Position numbers and translations under genes: made by a program. From Pampus argenteus (lineage: Eukaryota; Chordata; Actinopteri; Scombriformes; Stromateidae), in assembly GCA_036937835.1 (NCBI GenBank), contig CM072873.1, positions 9,292,501-9,356,500 on the forward strand: a stretch of DNA of 64,000 bases, written 5' to 3'. The notes beneath the pieces were generated by a model. That model did not search any database. It saw only the letters and a list, made by a program, of their open reading frames with translations, and was not told where the DNA came from. Of this stretch, positions 25,543 through 39,700 are shown piece after piece (positions within the stretch are counted from its first letter, which is position 1; every line of letters begins with the position of its first letter).

Positions 25543-26100
25543 CTCCTACAGTATGTTTATCATCTTTTGAAATGTGCTTTCAGGTAAAGTGTCTTTAAAC
25601 TGATTGCTGAATTGCAAAACCTCACAAACCAAGTGTAACAGTGGACCAGTTCCTAAAATCTGTTGTGTAACTTTCTGTGCGTTCGGTTCAACTGGCTGAC
25701 AGATAACGTGTAAGCATCCTTGCAAAATCAAGTCTTTCTTCCTGTTTTTTTTTTCTTGTTTTTTTCTGAAGTTCAGTTAGTTAAAAAGACATCTTCCTCA
25801 TATCACATTGTCCATGTCAGGGATCCTCAAGTTGACACACAGACCCCTATTTTTACAGTAAAAAAAAAGTTGAGTTGTCTGGACAACACAAAAGAGGAGC
25901 TATAAACAGAAACCTCATACTTGATGTTTATTTGTTAATGTAAAGTGAAATCACTCCTCATTTTGCTGGGGGCGTCCTGAAGCCCCTTTTTAAGGGCCCC
26001 TGAGGACTCCTGTACTCCACTTTAGAAAACTGTGCCACAAACCGATTCGGGTTGTGCAGAAGTTTTTTTTTTCTCGGCATGGCCAAGTTGAAATAACGGA
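25543..26100. other. Intergenic spacer mocs3-prkd3
   Basis: No gene is recognised between the mocs3 poly(A) signal and the GC-richer prkd3 promoter area. It holds T-rich runs near 25,745 and 26,064 and no clear repeats. Confidence 0.5.
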
Positions 26101-26373
26101 AAAGAAAGGCACATGCGCATTGGTTAGGACTCCATCGGAGGCGCCATTGCTTTACAGGGCTGTAGTTCAAGTTTTCCTCCCCACACATGGAAAGTCAGTT
26201 ATGCGGACATAATAGAAAGACTCCAAACCCCACCGGCGGTCGCTGCTCTTTTTTCTCGTCAAGCAGGGGGAGTAGTCACAGCTGGAAGGATAATAAGATG
26301 CGCATGAATTTACAATCTGGAGTAAAAGATAAAGAGAAAATAAATGGACGGCTCGGTTAGTCTCAGCGCGCCT
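26100..26373 (+). promoter_or_regulatory. prkd3: Probable prkd3 promoter and 5' UTR exon
   Basis: This stretch is richer in CpG than its surroundings. It contains CATGCGCATTGG (an NRF1-like half site overlapping an inverted CCAAT box, 26,112-26,123) and GGCGCCATTGC. A strong donor CCT|GTAAGTAAAA at 26,373/26,374 would end a noncoding first exon, to be joined to the exon with the prkd3 start codon at 27,773. A small upstream ATG at 26,344 opens ten codons up to this donor. The transcription start is not determinable by eye. Confidence 0.5.
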
Positions 26374-27772
26374 GTAAGTAAAACTAAAGCTCCTATTTAT
26401 TGTACGTAGGCTACGACGCCGCGCGTTTGTTTGAGACTTGAGAAAAAAGTGCAGAATAATAAACTTGAGTACTCCGCTTTCCTCACTTGATGGAGTTACA
26501 AAGTTTCTTCAGTCCACTCACAATGGAAAGAAATGCCCCATACGCTGACTGTGAAGGTAAAGTATTATTTGTGTCAACATTCAAGGCGACGTTGTTGTTC
26601 TTGTGTGTGTGTTTTTTTAAACGAGCTTTTACGTGACGAGAAAGTTCAAATGCAACAAAAAGTCTCATGTGAAAGTGCAACGTTCAGGGCTTGTATAACT
26701 TGTTTTGCTGGCAGTCTCATGTCTCGACTCGGGTTGTGTGTTCTGCCAGCAAACCAATCGAAAGTGGGAGGGGTGCAGATGTTCACAAGCCTCTGTTCCA
26801 GATGTTTGTGGAGTTTGAATTCTTGTACACACAGAAATGATATGCTTTATCAACTTTCACACGTCCTCGTGAACTAGTGTCACTAGTATTTATCGTTGTG
26901 TACCATTAGCGTCAATGCCCATTTGTGTTGTAAAAAGTAAAAAAAACCTCACTAAACATTGAGAACCTTTGTTAATGTTAATGTAAACGTATGATTGGGT
27001 TCACCTATAAGATTAAAGTGGTGGCTCCTTCAGCACGGTTCAGTTACCATTAGCTAGCTTTAAGCTAACCCTGGGGAGTATACACAAACACAATACATGC
27101 AAATAATAATCTTAATAATCCACCTGACACATATTTGGAAACATTTATGAGACTTTTTTTTTTTAGCAAAGGCAGAGCTTTTGAGTGTTTTTAAATGATG
27201 TCTGTGTGATGTTAGTGTGGTAGTGAAAGTAAAATCACAGCTTTAATTGAAAAGGCAGATTAGCTTAAATATGAATTCAAACAAAACGAGTCCATAACAT
27301 AAAGAAAAGGAGCTGACACATTCAATAGAGCCTAGATGAGAGTTTCTAATCTGCATTCAGATATGTAGATTTTGTTTCTTTTCATTATAAATATAGCAGT
27401 GTGTGTGTGTGTGTGTTTGTGGTGACAGGCTTCCTGTGGTCAGAGTGGATTACTGACTCCAGTAAGGATAAGAAGCACCACTCCAGGATATGAAGTTTGC
27501 TGCAGTGATTTCACTGCAGAAGTCTGCGGATTGTCCAGAGACTTTTTGTCCATCACCTGCCCATCTAGTGAATGAGTGTGTGGTGAGTGAGCTCAGGTGG
27601 GCGGATAGGCTATTACCGTCTTAATCTGTGAAAAACAATGTCACACTAATAAAAGCATACAGCGCTGACTCACTGATGAGGACCAAAGATTTTCCCTACC
27701 AAAAGCCTATCCACCTCCCTCACTGAAAACCTCCACTATTCAGCATTTCACGTTGCAATTGGAAGAAACCCA
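26374..27772 (+). other. prkd3: Probable 5' UTR intron of prkd3
   Basis: Lies between the inferred 5' UTR donor and the prkd3 start codon. It holds a GT run near 27,397-27,418 and candidate acceptors TGACAG near 27,428 and TTCAG near 27,743; which one is used cannot be decided here. No other coding signal is seen. Confidence 0.4.
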
Positions 27773-30700
27773 ATGTCTGCCTCCCCTCCCCCATCCTTAC
27801 CTCGAGCCTTCCTCCACTCTCTCCATCCGCACCACCCGTCCTTGCCGTCCCCATCTCCGAGCTCGCCCGGACCGCTCTACACGCGGCTGTCCAACGGTAG
27901 TCACAGCGCTCCCAGCCCCACCAACTCCCGCAGCTCCTTCCATGGGGTGTCCTTCCTGCTGCAGATTGGACTGACCAGAGAGACGGTGAACCTGGAGGCC
28001 AGTGACCTGTCGCTGTCTGGTGTCAAGGACCTGGTGTGCTCCATAGTGGACCAGAAGGTAAGGAACTCATCACATACGAAATTGAAATTTGTCTTTTTCA
28101 CATGACTCGCACTCTGTTTTCAGTTACACAGGACATCCCCCATCAAACACTTTTCTCTAATGTCCTCAGAAGTGAAAGGTTTTCCCACAAATACATGAAT
28201 ACCCACTACAATTATTTTGCTTTCAAACTGAAGTCACACTGAAGGAAGTAGAGGGGCCAACACGATGCACAAACATGTGTTTTGCCATCTTCTACCATAT
28301 TCATTTGTTTATTTTCCAAAGCAGACATCTGGGCCATGTGCCATAACATGAGTCAAACACCACAAAAGCATGCTCACAACAGCAGTGATGCTCCTTCAGT
28401 TACAGGACACAGTGTAGCAGTGCCACTTATTTACATTGCGGTGAAATGTTGCTGGACTTGCATATTGCAAGTGCATGTGTACACGCTCATACACACATAC
28501 AGAGCTACTCTGTGGCTTCACTCTGTCTGAAGTTATCCCCAAAAGTGATGTTAGATCTGCTTTATTTTCCATGACATTGGTAATGTGTTGTAATGAAAGT
28601 GGAGTGTGGCCTCAGCATGTGAAGTGGCTTTAAACACAAGTATAGGCTGCATCATTTGCCATCTTATACCGAAGTGCAAATCAGTGGCGCCAGCTTTAAT
28701 TTCCCTGTTCTTGCCCTTTTTGTGCTGAAAGTGGTTGGGAAGTCTTGATCATTGGCTTGTCTGCCGGCGTGTGTGTGTTTATCTGTTTATAACATGCAAA
28801 ATAAGAACGAGGGTAAAACATTCAAATCTTTGTTTCTGATTCGAATTGGCTCCATATAATAGTAAGCATCGTAACGCTACAACACCACAGATATTATGCC
28901 TCTTGTGTGAAGTGGTTTTCTCTGTCTGATGTATATATAAACATGTTTATTGCGCTATTACGAATGCCAAATAAGATTTAAAAAAAACCCAAAAACTTCC
29001 TTTCACATGACCTGCAGTATTCTACAAGTAATGCATTTTCTCACTAAGTAATACAATAAGTACTGCAAATTGAAGTTGAAAGTTGATAACATGTATTATA
29101 ATCAAATGCACAGTATTTATAAACTCATGTCATCGCTCTAAACCTCTTACTTGGTTATATTGCGATTGTCTTCTTTGAGCCCATGCATGTGTACTTCATG
29201 CAGCAGTTGTGTGGGATTAATGGTGTGCAAAGCCCGTTGGAATAATGAAATGGCTGTGCATCCACACATTGCTGTTTTTTTTTTTTTTAACCTCTTGTGT
29301 ATAATGATGATTACTCCATTTGTGTCTGTAATTATCATTGACTAAATCAAAGAAGGGTGATTAAACAAAGCACTTTCATCATGAACATTTGGGTAGGTCA
29401 GAGCTATATTAGCGCTTGAGATGATGATGATGATGATGATGGTGGTTTTTAATTAAAATAAGGAAAAATGAACGAGGGACTAACTTGTGTTGCGCACAGC
29501 GGAAGATAGTGAAGGAGCTATCTGTGTCGAGTCAGTGTCCTTTGGTTTCATGTTGTCCAAGTTGACATTCCTGAGGAGCAGGGTAATGTTGTTGTTCTTT
29601 ACGAGGTCTGCTGATTCTCACTAGCTAGTTATGAACAGTTCTGGTCCGCAGAGCAGAAAATCTCATCACTGCACATATTTACATGGTTCCTGTAACAAAT
29701 TGGCATAGTTGCAAAAATCTGTAACAGGAAAAGGGTGGGAAATATGATGCTTTGAAGAAAATCGCTGAAAAAGAATCAGTGTACTGCATTTATAGCGCGT
29801 GGTTGCTGATAATCGGCCACTGTGACATCAGGATCATATATTTTTTAGTCCAATTTTGTTGTATCACTTCATATCATATGCATTCATCTAAAGATGCCAT
29901 ACACTCTAGTAAGATATGGCAGGAAATGATCTAATATATGCCAACAGTCATGGGAACTCCTTTTTATAAGGCTTTATATGCAATATAAAATCTAACCACA
30001 CACTGCTGAACATGCTGTACATCCTTTTCATCATAATATACTGTACATCATCACCACAGAACATATCTAGCCTGTTCATCCACGTTATTGTGCATCTCTT
30101 CTGTTAAACACTGCCAAATGCAGTGTACTGCCTCAGCTATTTCATGAAGTCCAGCCATATGGCTTTGATATCAATGGAAAATATGACTGTAGGCCCTGTG
30201 CGCTCCAGTCCATCCCCGTCTCACTTCTTGTTGTAAAATATGCATGACAATGGTAAGCCTTTTACAAAGTCTGCTCATCCGGGCCAAATTTTCCAGCTGA
30301 GGATCTCTGACCCTAGCTTAGCCGTTGACAGTCGTCCCAGGAACTCTCCAGTCAGCACAACCTCAGGTGTCTGTCAGCAGAGGCAAGACAGGAAAGAGCT
30401 TCAGACTACATGTGGTAATATCTGCATGGAGATGGAGTCTGGATGGAAGTGTATTCCCCCCTCCATACTGCTGTTTCCTCCGCTGTGAGCTGGCCTGTTT
30501 CACACAGTGACTCACCGCACAGCCATGCAATAAACATGGATGCTTATCCCGACTTAAATCTGTCCATTCAGTGTTACATTTTCTGCTGTGTCAGCTGTTG
30601 TGAACTTTCGGAGTTGGGAATTAGTTAGCAGTATATGTGGATATATTTTCAGGGCTGCAACTATTGATCGTTTTCATTTTTCGATTAATTCATTTGTTGT

Positions 30701-33700
30701 TGGCTCTATAAAATATCAAAAATGTCAGTCACTGTTTTCCAAAGTCCAAGGTGATGTCCTCAAATGTCCTCTTTTGTTCCAACCAGCAGTCCACAACCCA
30801 AAGATCACTTTGCTGTAATAGGCAAATAGCGAATTTGAATGTTTTTATTAAAAAAAAAAAGATTAATTAATCATTAAAATTCTGTCATTGACTAATCGAT
30901 GCAGCTCTACATAAATCTCAAGGTGCTTTCAAACATGCTGGAATATGTGCTCTCCTTGTCTCTGGGTTTCTTCCAGTACACAGCCAATACCTCAACTACT
31001 CTCGCTGGCCTATTGGACTCCATTGCACAGAGTGTTATTCTACACAGGAACCTCATTTTGGCTCCCTGTATCTGCAGTCTCATTCTTTCAGTATCTTGTC
31101 AAAGCTTGTGACCATAATTTAAGAACAAATAAATATGTTCGATACATTTTCTTTGTAGGTAATAGAAAGCCACATTATGACAAACTAGCTCTTCTTGCAG
31201 AGCAATTATTGTTACAAGCCATGCATATAAGACTTTACGCTATAGCAGATGTACTCTGGTTCCAAATTTCCAGATGTTTTCATGGTCCTCTCTTTTACTG
31301 TGTATAATGTGTCATGGTTTCAAGGTTGACATTTCATATCTTTCCTGAACCCTTTAGTTTTGAATCAGTCTCATTGTTTGACGGGGGAGTCATGCAGCTT
31401 GTTATAATAGCTGTGTATTGTATAGATTTTGTACGGTTCATTCCTCTTCCTGCTAACGACTCGACCACATGACTTGGCCAACGTCCACAGAATAGATTTC
31501 CCTTTTCTCTGTTCTCTGGGCTGATCTAAAGTTGCTTTTGTTGGTAGTGGTTTAGACCACATTTACCAACTTCAGTGGTTAAGGTCAACCTTAGTCCGGG
31601 CAACCTGATCCTGATAGGCTCAGTCTCAGTCTCTTAGAGCAGCTATTGTGGTTAGGGTTAGGGTTCTGCTGCAATCTAGTGAATACTTTAAAATATGACT
31701 GTTTTAGTGTCACCACTTGGCACAAAGGTATCAACTTTAAGCCAGGCTCCTTGAGGACTGTGAGAAAGAATAAAGGGAGCCAACAAGTGGGTGGTTGAAA
31801 CCCTCCCAGTCAGTTACCATCCAGCCCAGATCTAACCCAAGATGGCCTGTTGATGGCCCCTCCAGAACCTAGATGTAACTCCATGTTGGGACAGCCTTAT
31901 TTAACTGGACGGGTCCCGACTTCTCTGTCTGGTTTTTGGGGCTTGATGAATGGTGCAAGATAAATCCATAGCTTCCACTTGTTGAGAGTTTCCTGTTTGG
32001 TGTCGCCCAGGTCCTCTCGTGCAGCCAGTGAGGGAGCAGTGGCGGGACAAAAGTTCACGACTCCTTGAGAATGAATCCCAGCTAGCCAGCTGGCCAGCCT
32101 GGACAGCCAGCCAGCTACAGAACATTCCTCTTCACCCAGGCATTTTTGGAGGATGATGTGATGCTGCTTCGGATGGGTGGGATTAGACTAGCTAGCAAAC
32201 TGGAATATTTGAAGCTAAACACTTGTTTTGGTAGTACTGTCCATCTGATGCTATAGCAGCAATTGCGTGATCCACACAGTTTTCAGTCTTTATGGGACTG
32301 CGATTAATATCATTCAAAAGTGCAATAAAATTTTCAGTAGTGATGCTTTCTGGCGAATGTTGGCTGCAAACATGTTCAAAATAAATGGAGAATTTACAGT
32401 GTAGCTTGGCATCAGTTAAAAGCTTCTCTTGCTATCAAAGGGGATGATAAAACTGAGCAGGAGGAAGGAAATTTGAAGTTATTTTGGCATTGGTAATGGA
32501 AAAACCTTTGCCTCAAATGTTAGTTTTATGAATACTTTAATTTTAGCGCCTGTCTTTAGGATGTTACTGCCTTTTCACTCCAGCTGGAAATGCTGTGAAA
32601 AGCAGCTGCCTCAGCCACAGGTTTCCCTACTGGTTTTGTCAGTCCTTTAACTCCCAGCCTCTGGTTGAGGGCTGTACAGCTGCCTCTGTAATTAGCGAGA
32701 CAAAGGCCTTTTTGAGTCAGAAGCAGGCTATGTTGGACAACACACAGCAAAATGGAAAAGAGTATTGTAAAAACAGAAGGATTTGGATTGTTCTAAACCT
32801 TTGAGTAATATCAGTTGCATGATGCAAGGTAACACTTGGCAGAGAAAACACTGGCTCAACATTCATTATTCAAGAATAATTAGATTGATTTGCAGCAGTT
32901 GAGCAGTCTTTCTTTGGTTCGCATTTTTAAACTTTCATGATAATGTTGTAATGTTGTCTTTATATGATATTTTGCGGTGGGTAGAGTGTCCAATTTAGAT
33001 GAGAAGAGTTAGCTTTGGTGATTTAGTTTGGGAGTATAGAATCAATATATAAGATCTTTACGTGGAGGGTCCATTAGGTTGAGGTTTGTCATAAAGATAG
33101 ATCCGGTGTGGGCAAACGGTATAGAAAGGAGCAAGGGAAAACTGAGAAGAGAAAATAACAAGCGTGAAGGTTGCAGATGGAAAATGAAGAGACTGCAGTT
33201 CACATCGACCAAAACTAACTGAAACACACAGGAAATAAATCACCACCACCACCACCACCCCCTCCCTTCGACAGTATAAGCCCACATCTGCATGTTCCTA
33301 TGGAGCTGGCAACCATATTTCACCCCAGAGGACGTCCCAACAGTACAGGGCTTTATGTGTGATATACATGGGGCCAGACGTTTCCTGGAAAGCACAGTCA
33401 GCTCCTGCTCAAGAAAAAACAGGTCACCCTTGAGTCAAAGTATTCAGTGTTGGTATTGGTTCCAAATACACACTGTTATAGTTGCCTTTTTCCAACTTAG
33501 ATGGTTTTAGTGTTCGTTTGAAGACATACTGATGTATTTCAAAGCCATGGAGTTGACTGAACTGATATCACAATTGGGATATCTGAAAAATCAAAAGTCT
33601 TCCATGTACAACTCAAAAGCCTACATGCACAATGAATCTATCAATTTCCCCAGTCTTGGAGTAATTTGTGGAAAAGGGAGAGAGAGAGAAGAAAAAGGAG

Positions 33701-36700
33701 AAAAAAAAACCCTCTGAAGTTAAGTGAGCTAAGTAATTTCTACCATCTGCAGTGCACATTTCTGCCGCCTCGTTCTCCTTTAAATGTAAAGTGGCATGGC
33801 AGAACACAGAGCCCGGCCGCAGGAGTCAGGGAATGACAGAGTGGAGAAGAGTGGTACTCTCCAGGGAAAAGGGGGCAGGGGAGGCTGGGACAGCCCTGTT
33901 GGCAGACCCCACATGAGCCACAGAGGGGGTTGTGATGTCCTGCCATACAGTTGGTGCCAAAACCATCTATAGAAGGCTGCTCCAAATCCGAAGCAATGCC
34001 ACCAGGGGTGGCTTTGCTCTGGTTTTGCTGCTCCTCTTAGTTTCCTGAATGCCCTTCACCATACTTGACTTTGGCCAGTGGTGGAAGATTATCTCACATC
34101 AATTCAATCTCTGCGTTATTACAGAACGGGCATTGATTTGGATTATATTGACGTGGTAGGCAGCAGTGATGTTGAAACCATTTAATACTCAGGAATCCTG
34201 GTGACTTTGTCCTTGTGAAGCCAACCACCTGTAGTCATTTAGGAGTACTTCCTGACAGACTCCACAAACTTCCATTCATAAATTTGTAATGGTAGCATAA
34301 CACGGTTATAGGATATATCATTTCCTTTATTAATTTACCCATTATCGGCTTGCGTTTTTCCTCTCCATAAACTGGTGCTCACCTCAGCACACTTGGAGGA
34401 CTTCAACCATGACGAATGCTAAAGAAGCGAGGGTTGTACTTGGTGCAGTAAAAAGGACTCTGCCTCCTTTAAGATATTAACCCTTTCTTATAACCTGGTT
34501 TATCACTTATGTCCCTTTTCTGAAAGAATCCAATCTCAATTTACAAACAAGGCACAACTAGCAGATCTGCTAATTTGCCAAAAAATGCTTTAAGTTTCCG
34601 GCAGTAAAGAGCACATGGTCACTGTTGTAGAGACACAGAGACTATCAGTGAGGCTGTATTGATCTGCGTAGCAGCAGTAAGTTGCAGAATGTCTTATTCT
34701 GTGTAGTTTTCTCAGCACTGTCTGCTTTTCCTGTCTTTCAGTGAGTGATCTGTCAAACTGATATGAAGGTGGCAGGGGAAGTGCAATTACAAGTTGATAC
34801 AACAGGAATATAGCGAAAAGCCTACTGTGTTATGAGCTAGAAGGTCTTAAGGAATGCTTTTAATGAGCAACATTGGCCCTAATGAACAGCGCTACAGGCC
34901 AATTGGAAGGAAAAGTAGCCGTATTCCGATTCCACTTTTTCCAGCATTCAGCCACTCTGCAAGAGTCTTTTTGTCACTGTGTGTCTTTCTTCAGCCGCAC
35001 TCACTGTTCAGTTAGTCCCCCTTCCGAGCCGCTCCCTCTTTCCATATTCTCTCTGTTCCTGCTCTCCAATCTGCTGTGGTCGGCGGAGCAGCACAGCCGG
35101 TTCATTCTGTGTGCCTGCGTTCAAATGGCTTTTCCCTACAGTACACTGCGTTTCGCTATTATTCTTGTCTGTGTGTTTAAATGTTCAGAGAAATTGCCTT
35201 TTTGGTGTCTGTGTTTTGAGGAACATGACAACTTGAGTGTTGGAATTTGGCCGGACTGCTGGAGTGTTAAGTTTAGTTTAGTTGAAGGACAAATGTATTT
35301 CTGTGTGGCTGCTAATTCAACAAAAGAACGTCTGTGAGAGTTAAGTGCACATTATTAATCATAAATAAAGAGAAAACCTCAAGCAGCTAATCCCTGCCCA
35401 CTTTCTGTAACACAGAACCCACAGCAAATATTAATGTTTCTGTTGAGCAACAGCAGCGTGCTATTACCTAGCACCTTATGACCTCCTGCTCTGCCAGAGC
35501 AAGAGAAAGCGCAGTCGCCATCAATCTTGCACTCATAAATTCCCCCAGGTTCACCTGTTTATTTGCCCCACGTGGAGGTGAATCTGGTGGCTGTTTCTCT
35601 GCTACTCCAGGCCAAAGAGGAGGAGATGGAGTGTATACTGCAGTATATCTCTGAGGCGGAGGCGCTGGTGGAGGATCGCAACAGGGCTATAACTCATCAG
35701 TAGTGTGCGGGGGCTTAGCCAAGCATGTCTTAGATCACACTGCTCTCTTCCTGAGAGGCCTTAGATCCTGTGACTCAGCCTTCCTCTTCTCTGCCTGGCC
35801 TCTGGACACTATTCATGCATGCAGTACTCCTGCACATGTTCAGGACACCGTCGTCGGAGTGAGATGAGACATGTAAGTAAAGGATGGCTGGTCTGACCTC
35901 AGACCTAAGCTCAATGGTTAGAGTGGTGATTCCACCTTGTAAAATGTACACACACACACTCACTTTGGATACAAGCACACACATACACAGCTCTCAGTTA
36001 CAGTAAGAGGGAACCATCAGTGAATAAATTGCATATGAACAGGTTTTTCAGACGTGCGTTTCTGCCGGTCAGCTATGCCTGAGGCACGGCAGCGCATACA
36101 GAAAAGAAAAAAGGCACAAAGCGAGAAGTGGCCTAGTGCCCTGAAATGTTGGTCAATGATTGCTTTGTCAATATGCTGATGCTTTTCGAGACAACGCAGC
36201 AGAGCGCGCTACGCTGTCTGAAGAAAGCAGGGAGAGTTACAGCCGAGTGGCGATGAAGAGTTAAAGCTTGTGTGCAGTGTGTGTTACAGTTTTAAAAGAA
36301 AGTGCATCTTTACACGTCATGCACATTAAAATTGATATGTAGCAGAAGTTTTGAAGAACATACCAACTGTGTTCCACTATGATACAGCCTCATGCAGTAA
36401 AACCTATGAATGAACCACGAGGCACATGGAACGGGAAACAAGTTAGTCAGCCTGTATAGTGAGAAAGTCACAGCTTCTATCGCCGCTCTCCCACCACATG
36501 AGTTTCCTTTCCGCTGCAGGCCCTCTGCATGTGGCTGCTTCAGTTTCTTACCCATAGCGGAGTTTCTGTCCTCTTTTTGCAGTGGAATAAAAAAAGCCGA
36601 CTTGACTTTAGGAAGAGGGCATACTGTTATTTGAACGTGTGTACATTGTGGAGACTGATGGGATGATGCACACAAGAAGCCATATGAAGCTAATACGTTG

Positions 36701-39700
36701 TTAGCCCCCTCCTCTTGCCTCTTTCTGCTTCCAGCTGTAGTGTGTTTTTCTTGGCCCGTGTCTGCAAACAGAAGAGCAAATCGTTTTATGTAATGTACAG
36801 TTGAAATAAAGCACATGTTCCTTTTTTTCATGCAGTTGCTCGACTCATCGTGAGGCTGCAGTCAGTAGATCTTCAGTATTATATACAGCGTGTAACACTT
36901 GTCAAAGTTGATTTGCTAAATGAATAGAGCAGAGGAAGGTGTCTCGGATGATGTTACCGCTGCACCACAAAGCTATTTTATACTTTTTGCAATAGAATCA
37001 GTCAATTCAGCTTCTTCAAGGATGGGTTCATGGGTATATCATCATATTCACCTTCATATCTTTTGCACGTTTTAATGGAAATGGCACAGTGAGCTTCAGA
37101 TGTGGAATGGAAGGTATATTTTGCTTATTAATAACCCTTTACATTTCTTCATAACTGTACTTCTTTTGCTTTTGTATGACATTGCGTGACATAAAAACAC
37201 CATTTGTGAGACATCAATCTAAAGCAGCAGGCTAAACAGCAAATGTCAGTTCACATGCGCCGAGTAATTGTTTTGGTTACGGTAGCACTTGAAGACTTGA
37301 AGATTTTCTGCTCACTGTTGATTCCCGTCAGCTCGTTTAAGCTTGGAACGTTCCCTCCCCCGGTTAGCAATAATATTAATGTTAATGTCTTTGAAAAATT
37401 GAGAGAGAAAAAAAAGATTTATTTTGCCTAAGACGTGTGGAATGAATGTTTGGGTTTTTCTTCATTGCTAAATACCTACAGTGCAGTGAGCACATCTACA
37501 GCATCTACAGTCAATTATTTAGAAACCATGCACCCGGATAATGTGGAAACCGTTAATGGAGGACCAAAAACTCTTTAAAAGCAGAGTGTTTCCAACGTGC
37601 CCTCTTTTGATGCATCACTCCAAGTGACAAACCAATGATTTGACTGCTGTTGATGCCCACATCTAGTAATTGTGTAATTCGCCGTGCATGTGTTTCTCAT
37701 ATCATGCTGTGTGGAAAACCTTTGCTCGGTATGACATTAATAATATGTAGTGAAAACAATTCCAATTCCACTGTTGACTTTAATAAATTAACAGTTTTCC
37801 ACATCATGTTTGATGTGACGCAAACAAAGCAATTACACGGCATGTAATTGGATTTTCCAATGAGTTCGTTTGACGAGTTATTGAGGTATGTTTTCCTCTG
37901 TTGTGGGCATTAACATGTCAAGTCAAACAATGGTTTCCCTGTTAAAAAAAAAAACAAAACTGTTTTCCTATTTGTGAAACCGTCACTACGGCACAGTGGA
38001 ACTTATGGTTTCATGACGTATGCTAGAGCATGTTAATTTAGCACGTTTCTCCATTAAATCTTTTGCACATCAAAGCTCGTTAAGTCATGCTCTGCTTTAT
38101 TTAACATTCAAGGCAATTTGGTCAAACTCTTTTCTTATTATTCTCCTTTTAAGGTGTTTTTAGAGACTTGCTACAATTGAATAACAGAAAGAAACATCTT
38201 CGTGTCTCCTTGTGGTCCGTGGGGCAGTGTGATTTGTGTCCAAGTGCTGTTAAAAAAAATGCTTATCAGTCAATGGAGTTATTTATCTTGTGAATAAAAG
38301 CACCTTGTATCTCACTGATCTTGTGACAGTCTCTATCTTGCCACCTCAAGCTAAATGAACAAGGACCTTCTACCTCCTGACTCTGGTTAAATGTTTCACA
38401 AGAACCCAGTACCTTGATTAAAAAATATGTAGGTTTTGTCCTCAGCAGGGAGGTTAGATCATCCTTTAACCTCTACTGTTGTATATCAGTGTCAAAAAGG
38501 TTAATTACATTCATTTACCTCTGTATATTCATACATGGGAGCTGACCATTATAACTACAGACTTTCAGCCTGGGGAAAAGTGCCTGCTCATCTCCAGGCT
38601 GAAAATGTAAGAAGGAGGTGGAAATTATTTTCTCTTAATATGGCAATACCCTGTGATTGCATGTTTCTGGAAAAATATTTAAAAAAAAAAAGATCTTTGC
38701 AAAATCTTGCACATGGAAATTAGACTGCACTGGAGCATGCATTGTTTTTGCTGAGATTCTTGCCAGAAGGTTTTGATCTTAACCCCTCACAGTATACTCC
38801 TGTAAGAAAGCTGTTAGTAGAATAGGTATGTATTTAAGACAAACCTCCATCATTTTCTTTGCTATCCTCCTTCTCTCTCTGAAAACTAGTGGCCTAATAC
38901 TGTAATGCAGTAGATCCTGTTTTTGTGCTATACTAGTCTTGTAATTTATGTTGTTAATCCATCCAGATCCCACAGAATGAAGTTGTTGACCAATAATTTG
39001 TAAATGTAAAACTGAAATAAAAATATATTGAAATGTAGTTTGATCAGAGCCCTTTGGATCCAGGTATTAGAAGTTTTAAGTAGTTTGTTTGGTTCAAAAA
39101 TCCTAAAGAAAGACTAAAGACTAAAGCTATCTTTACTGGGGGACCAATGTGTGCATTTTCTGTTATTATTGTGGGTATAATAACAGTCTGTCAAGTTATT
39201 TTAAGAGACTGGAAGAAAACAAAGGCTCCAGAACTGAACTGAAAGAATGGCTTTGTTCAATGGTGTATTTAGCTACTGATGAAGTGACAATCAGGAGGAA
39301 GGGGTGTCTCCCTGGGGCTAGTTCTGGACTTGCATTTAAATGGAAGATCTAAATGGATCTATCTTCTCTGTGACTATGTGATTCTGTAGTATGACTCAAT
39401 ATATATGACATGTGTTTTCCCTCTATCAATTTTTTTAGATTTATGTACTCGAGTCTGCCTCATAATATAGCCTAATATAAAAAAAAGTGCTATATATATG
39501 TGCTGTATGTGCTATACGTATTCTGCACTTTTGTGCTTAAATTCCTCTTAAGTTTTGGTCCTGCTGTGTCACATTAATTATTTACAGAGCAATAACAAAG
39601 AACGACATAGGCCAGCAAGTCATGATTGTGAAAAACAAATCACGTGACCGTGAGGTGCCAGAGGTCACATGACAATTATACAGAGTTTTGCAAAGCTCTG

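Noticed and set aside
26344..26373. Upstream ATG (ten codons, MDGSVSLSAP) as an alternative Prkd3 N-terminus
   Set aside because: It ends in phase 0 at the donor, but the best-placed acceptor before 27,773 does not continue into the Prkd3 frame, so it is more likely an upstream ORF or untranslated.
31656..31672. TTAGGGTTAGGG telomere-like motif
   Set aside because: Only two units; too short to be an interstitial telomere.
34873..35337. 154-residue plus-strand frame in prkd3 intron 1
   Set aside because: Rich in Cys, Phe and Ser with no family pattern; no sign of selection visible by eye.
36310..36831. 173-residue minus-strand frame in prkd3 intron 1
   Set aside because: No domain or conserved motif; chance open frame inside a large intron.
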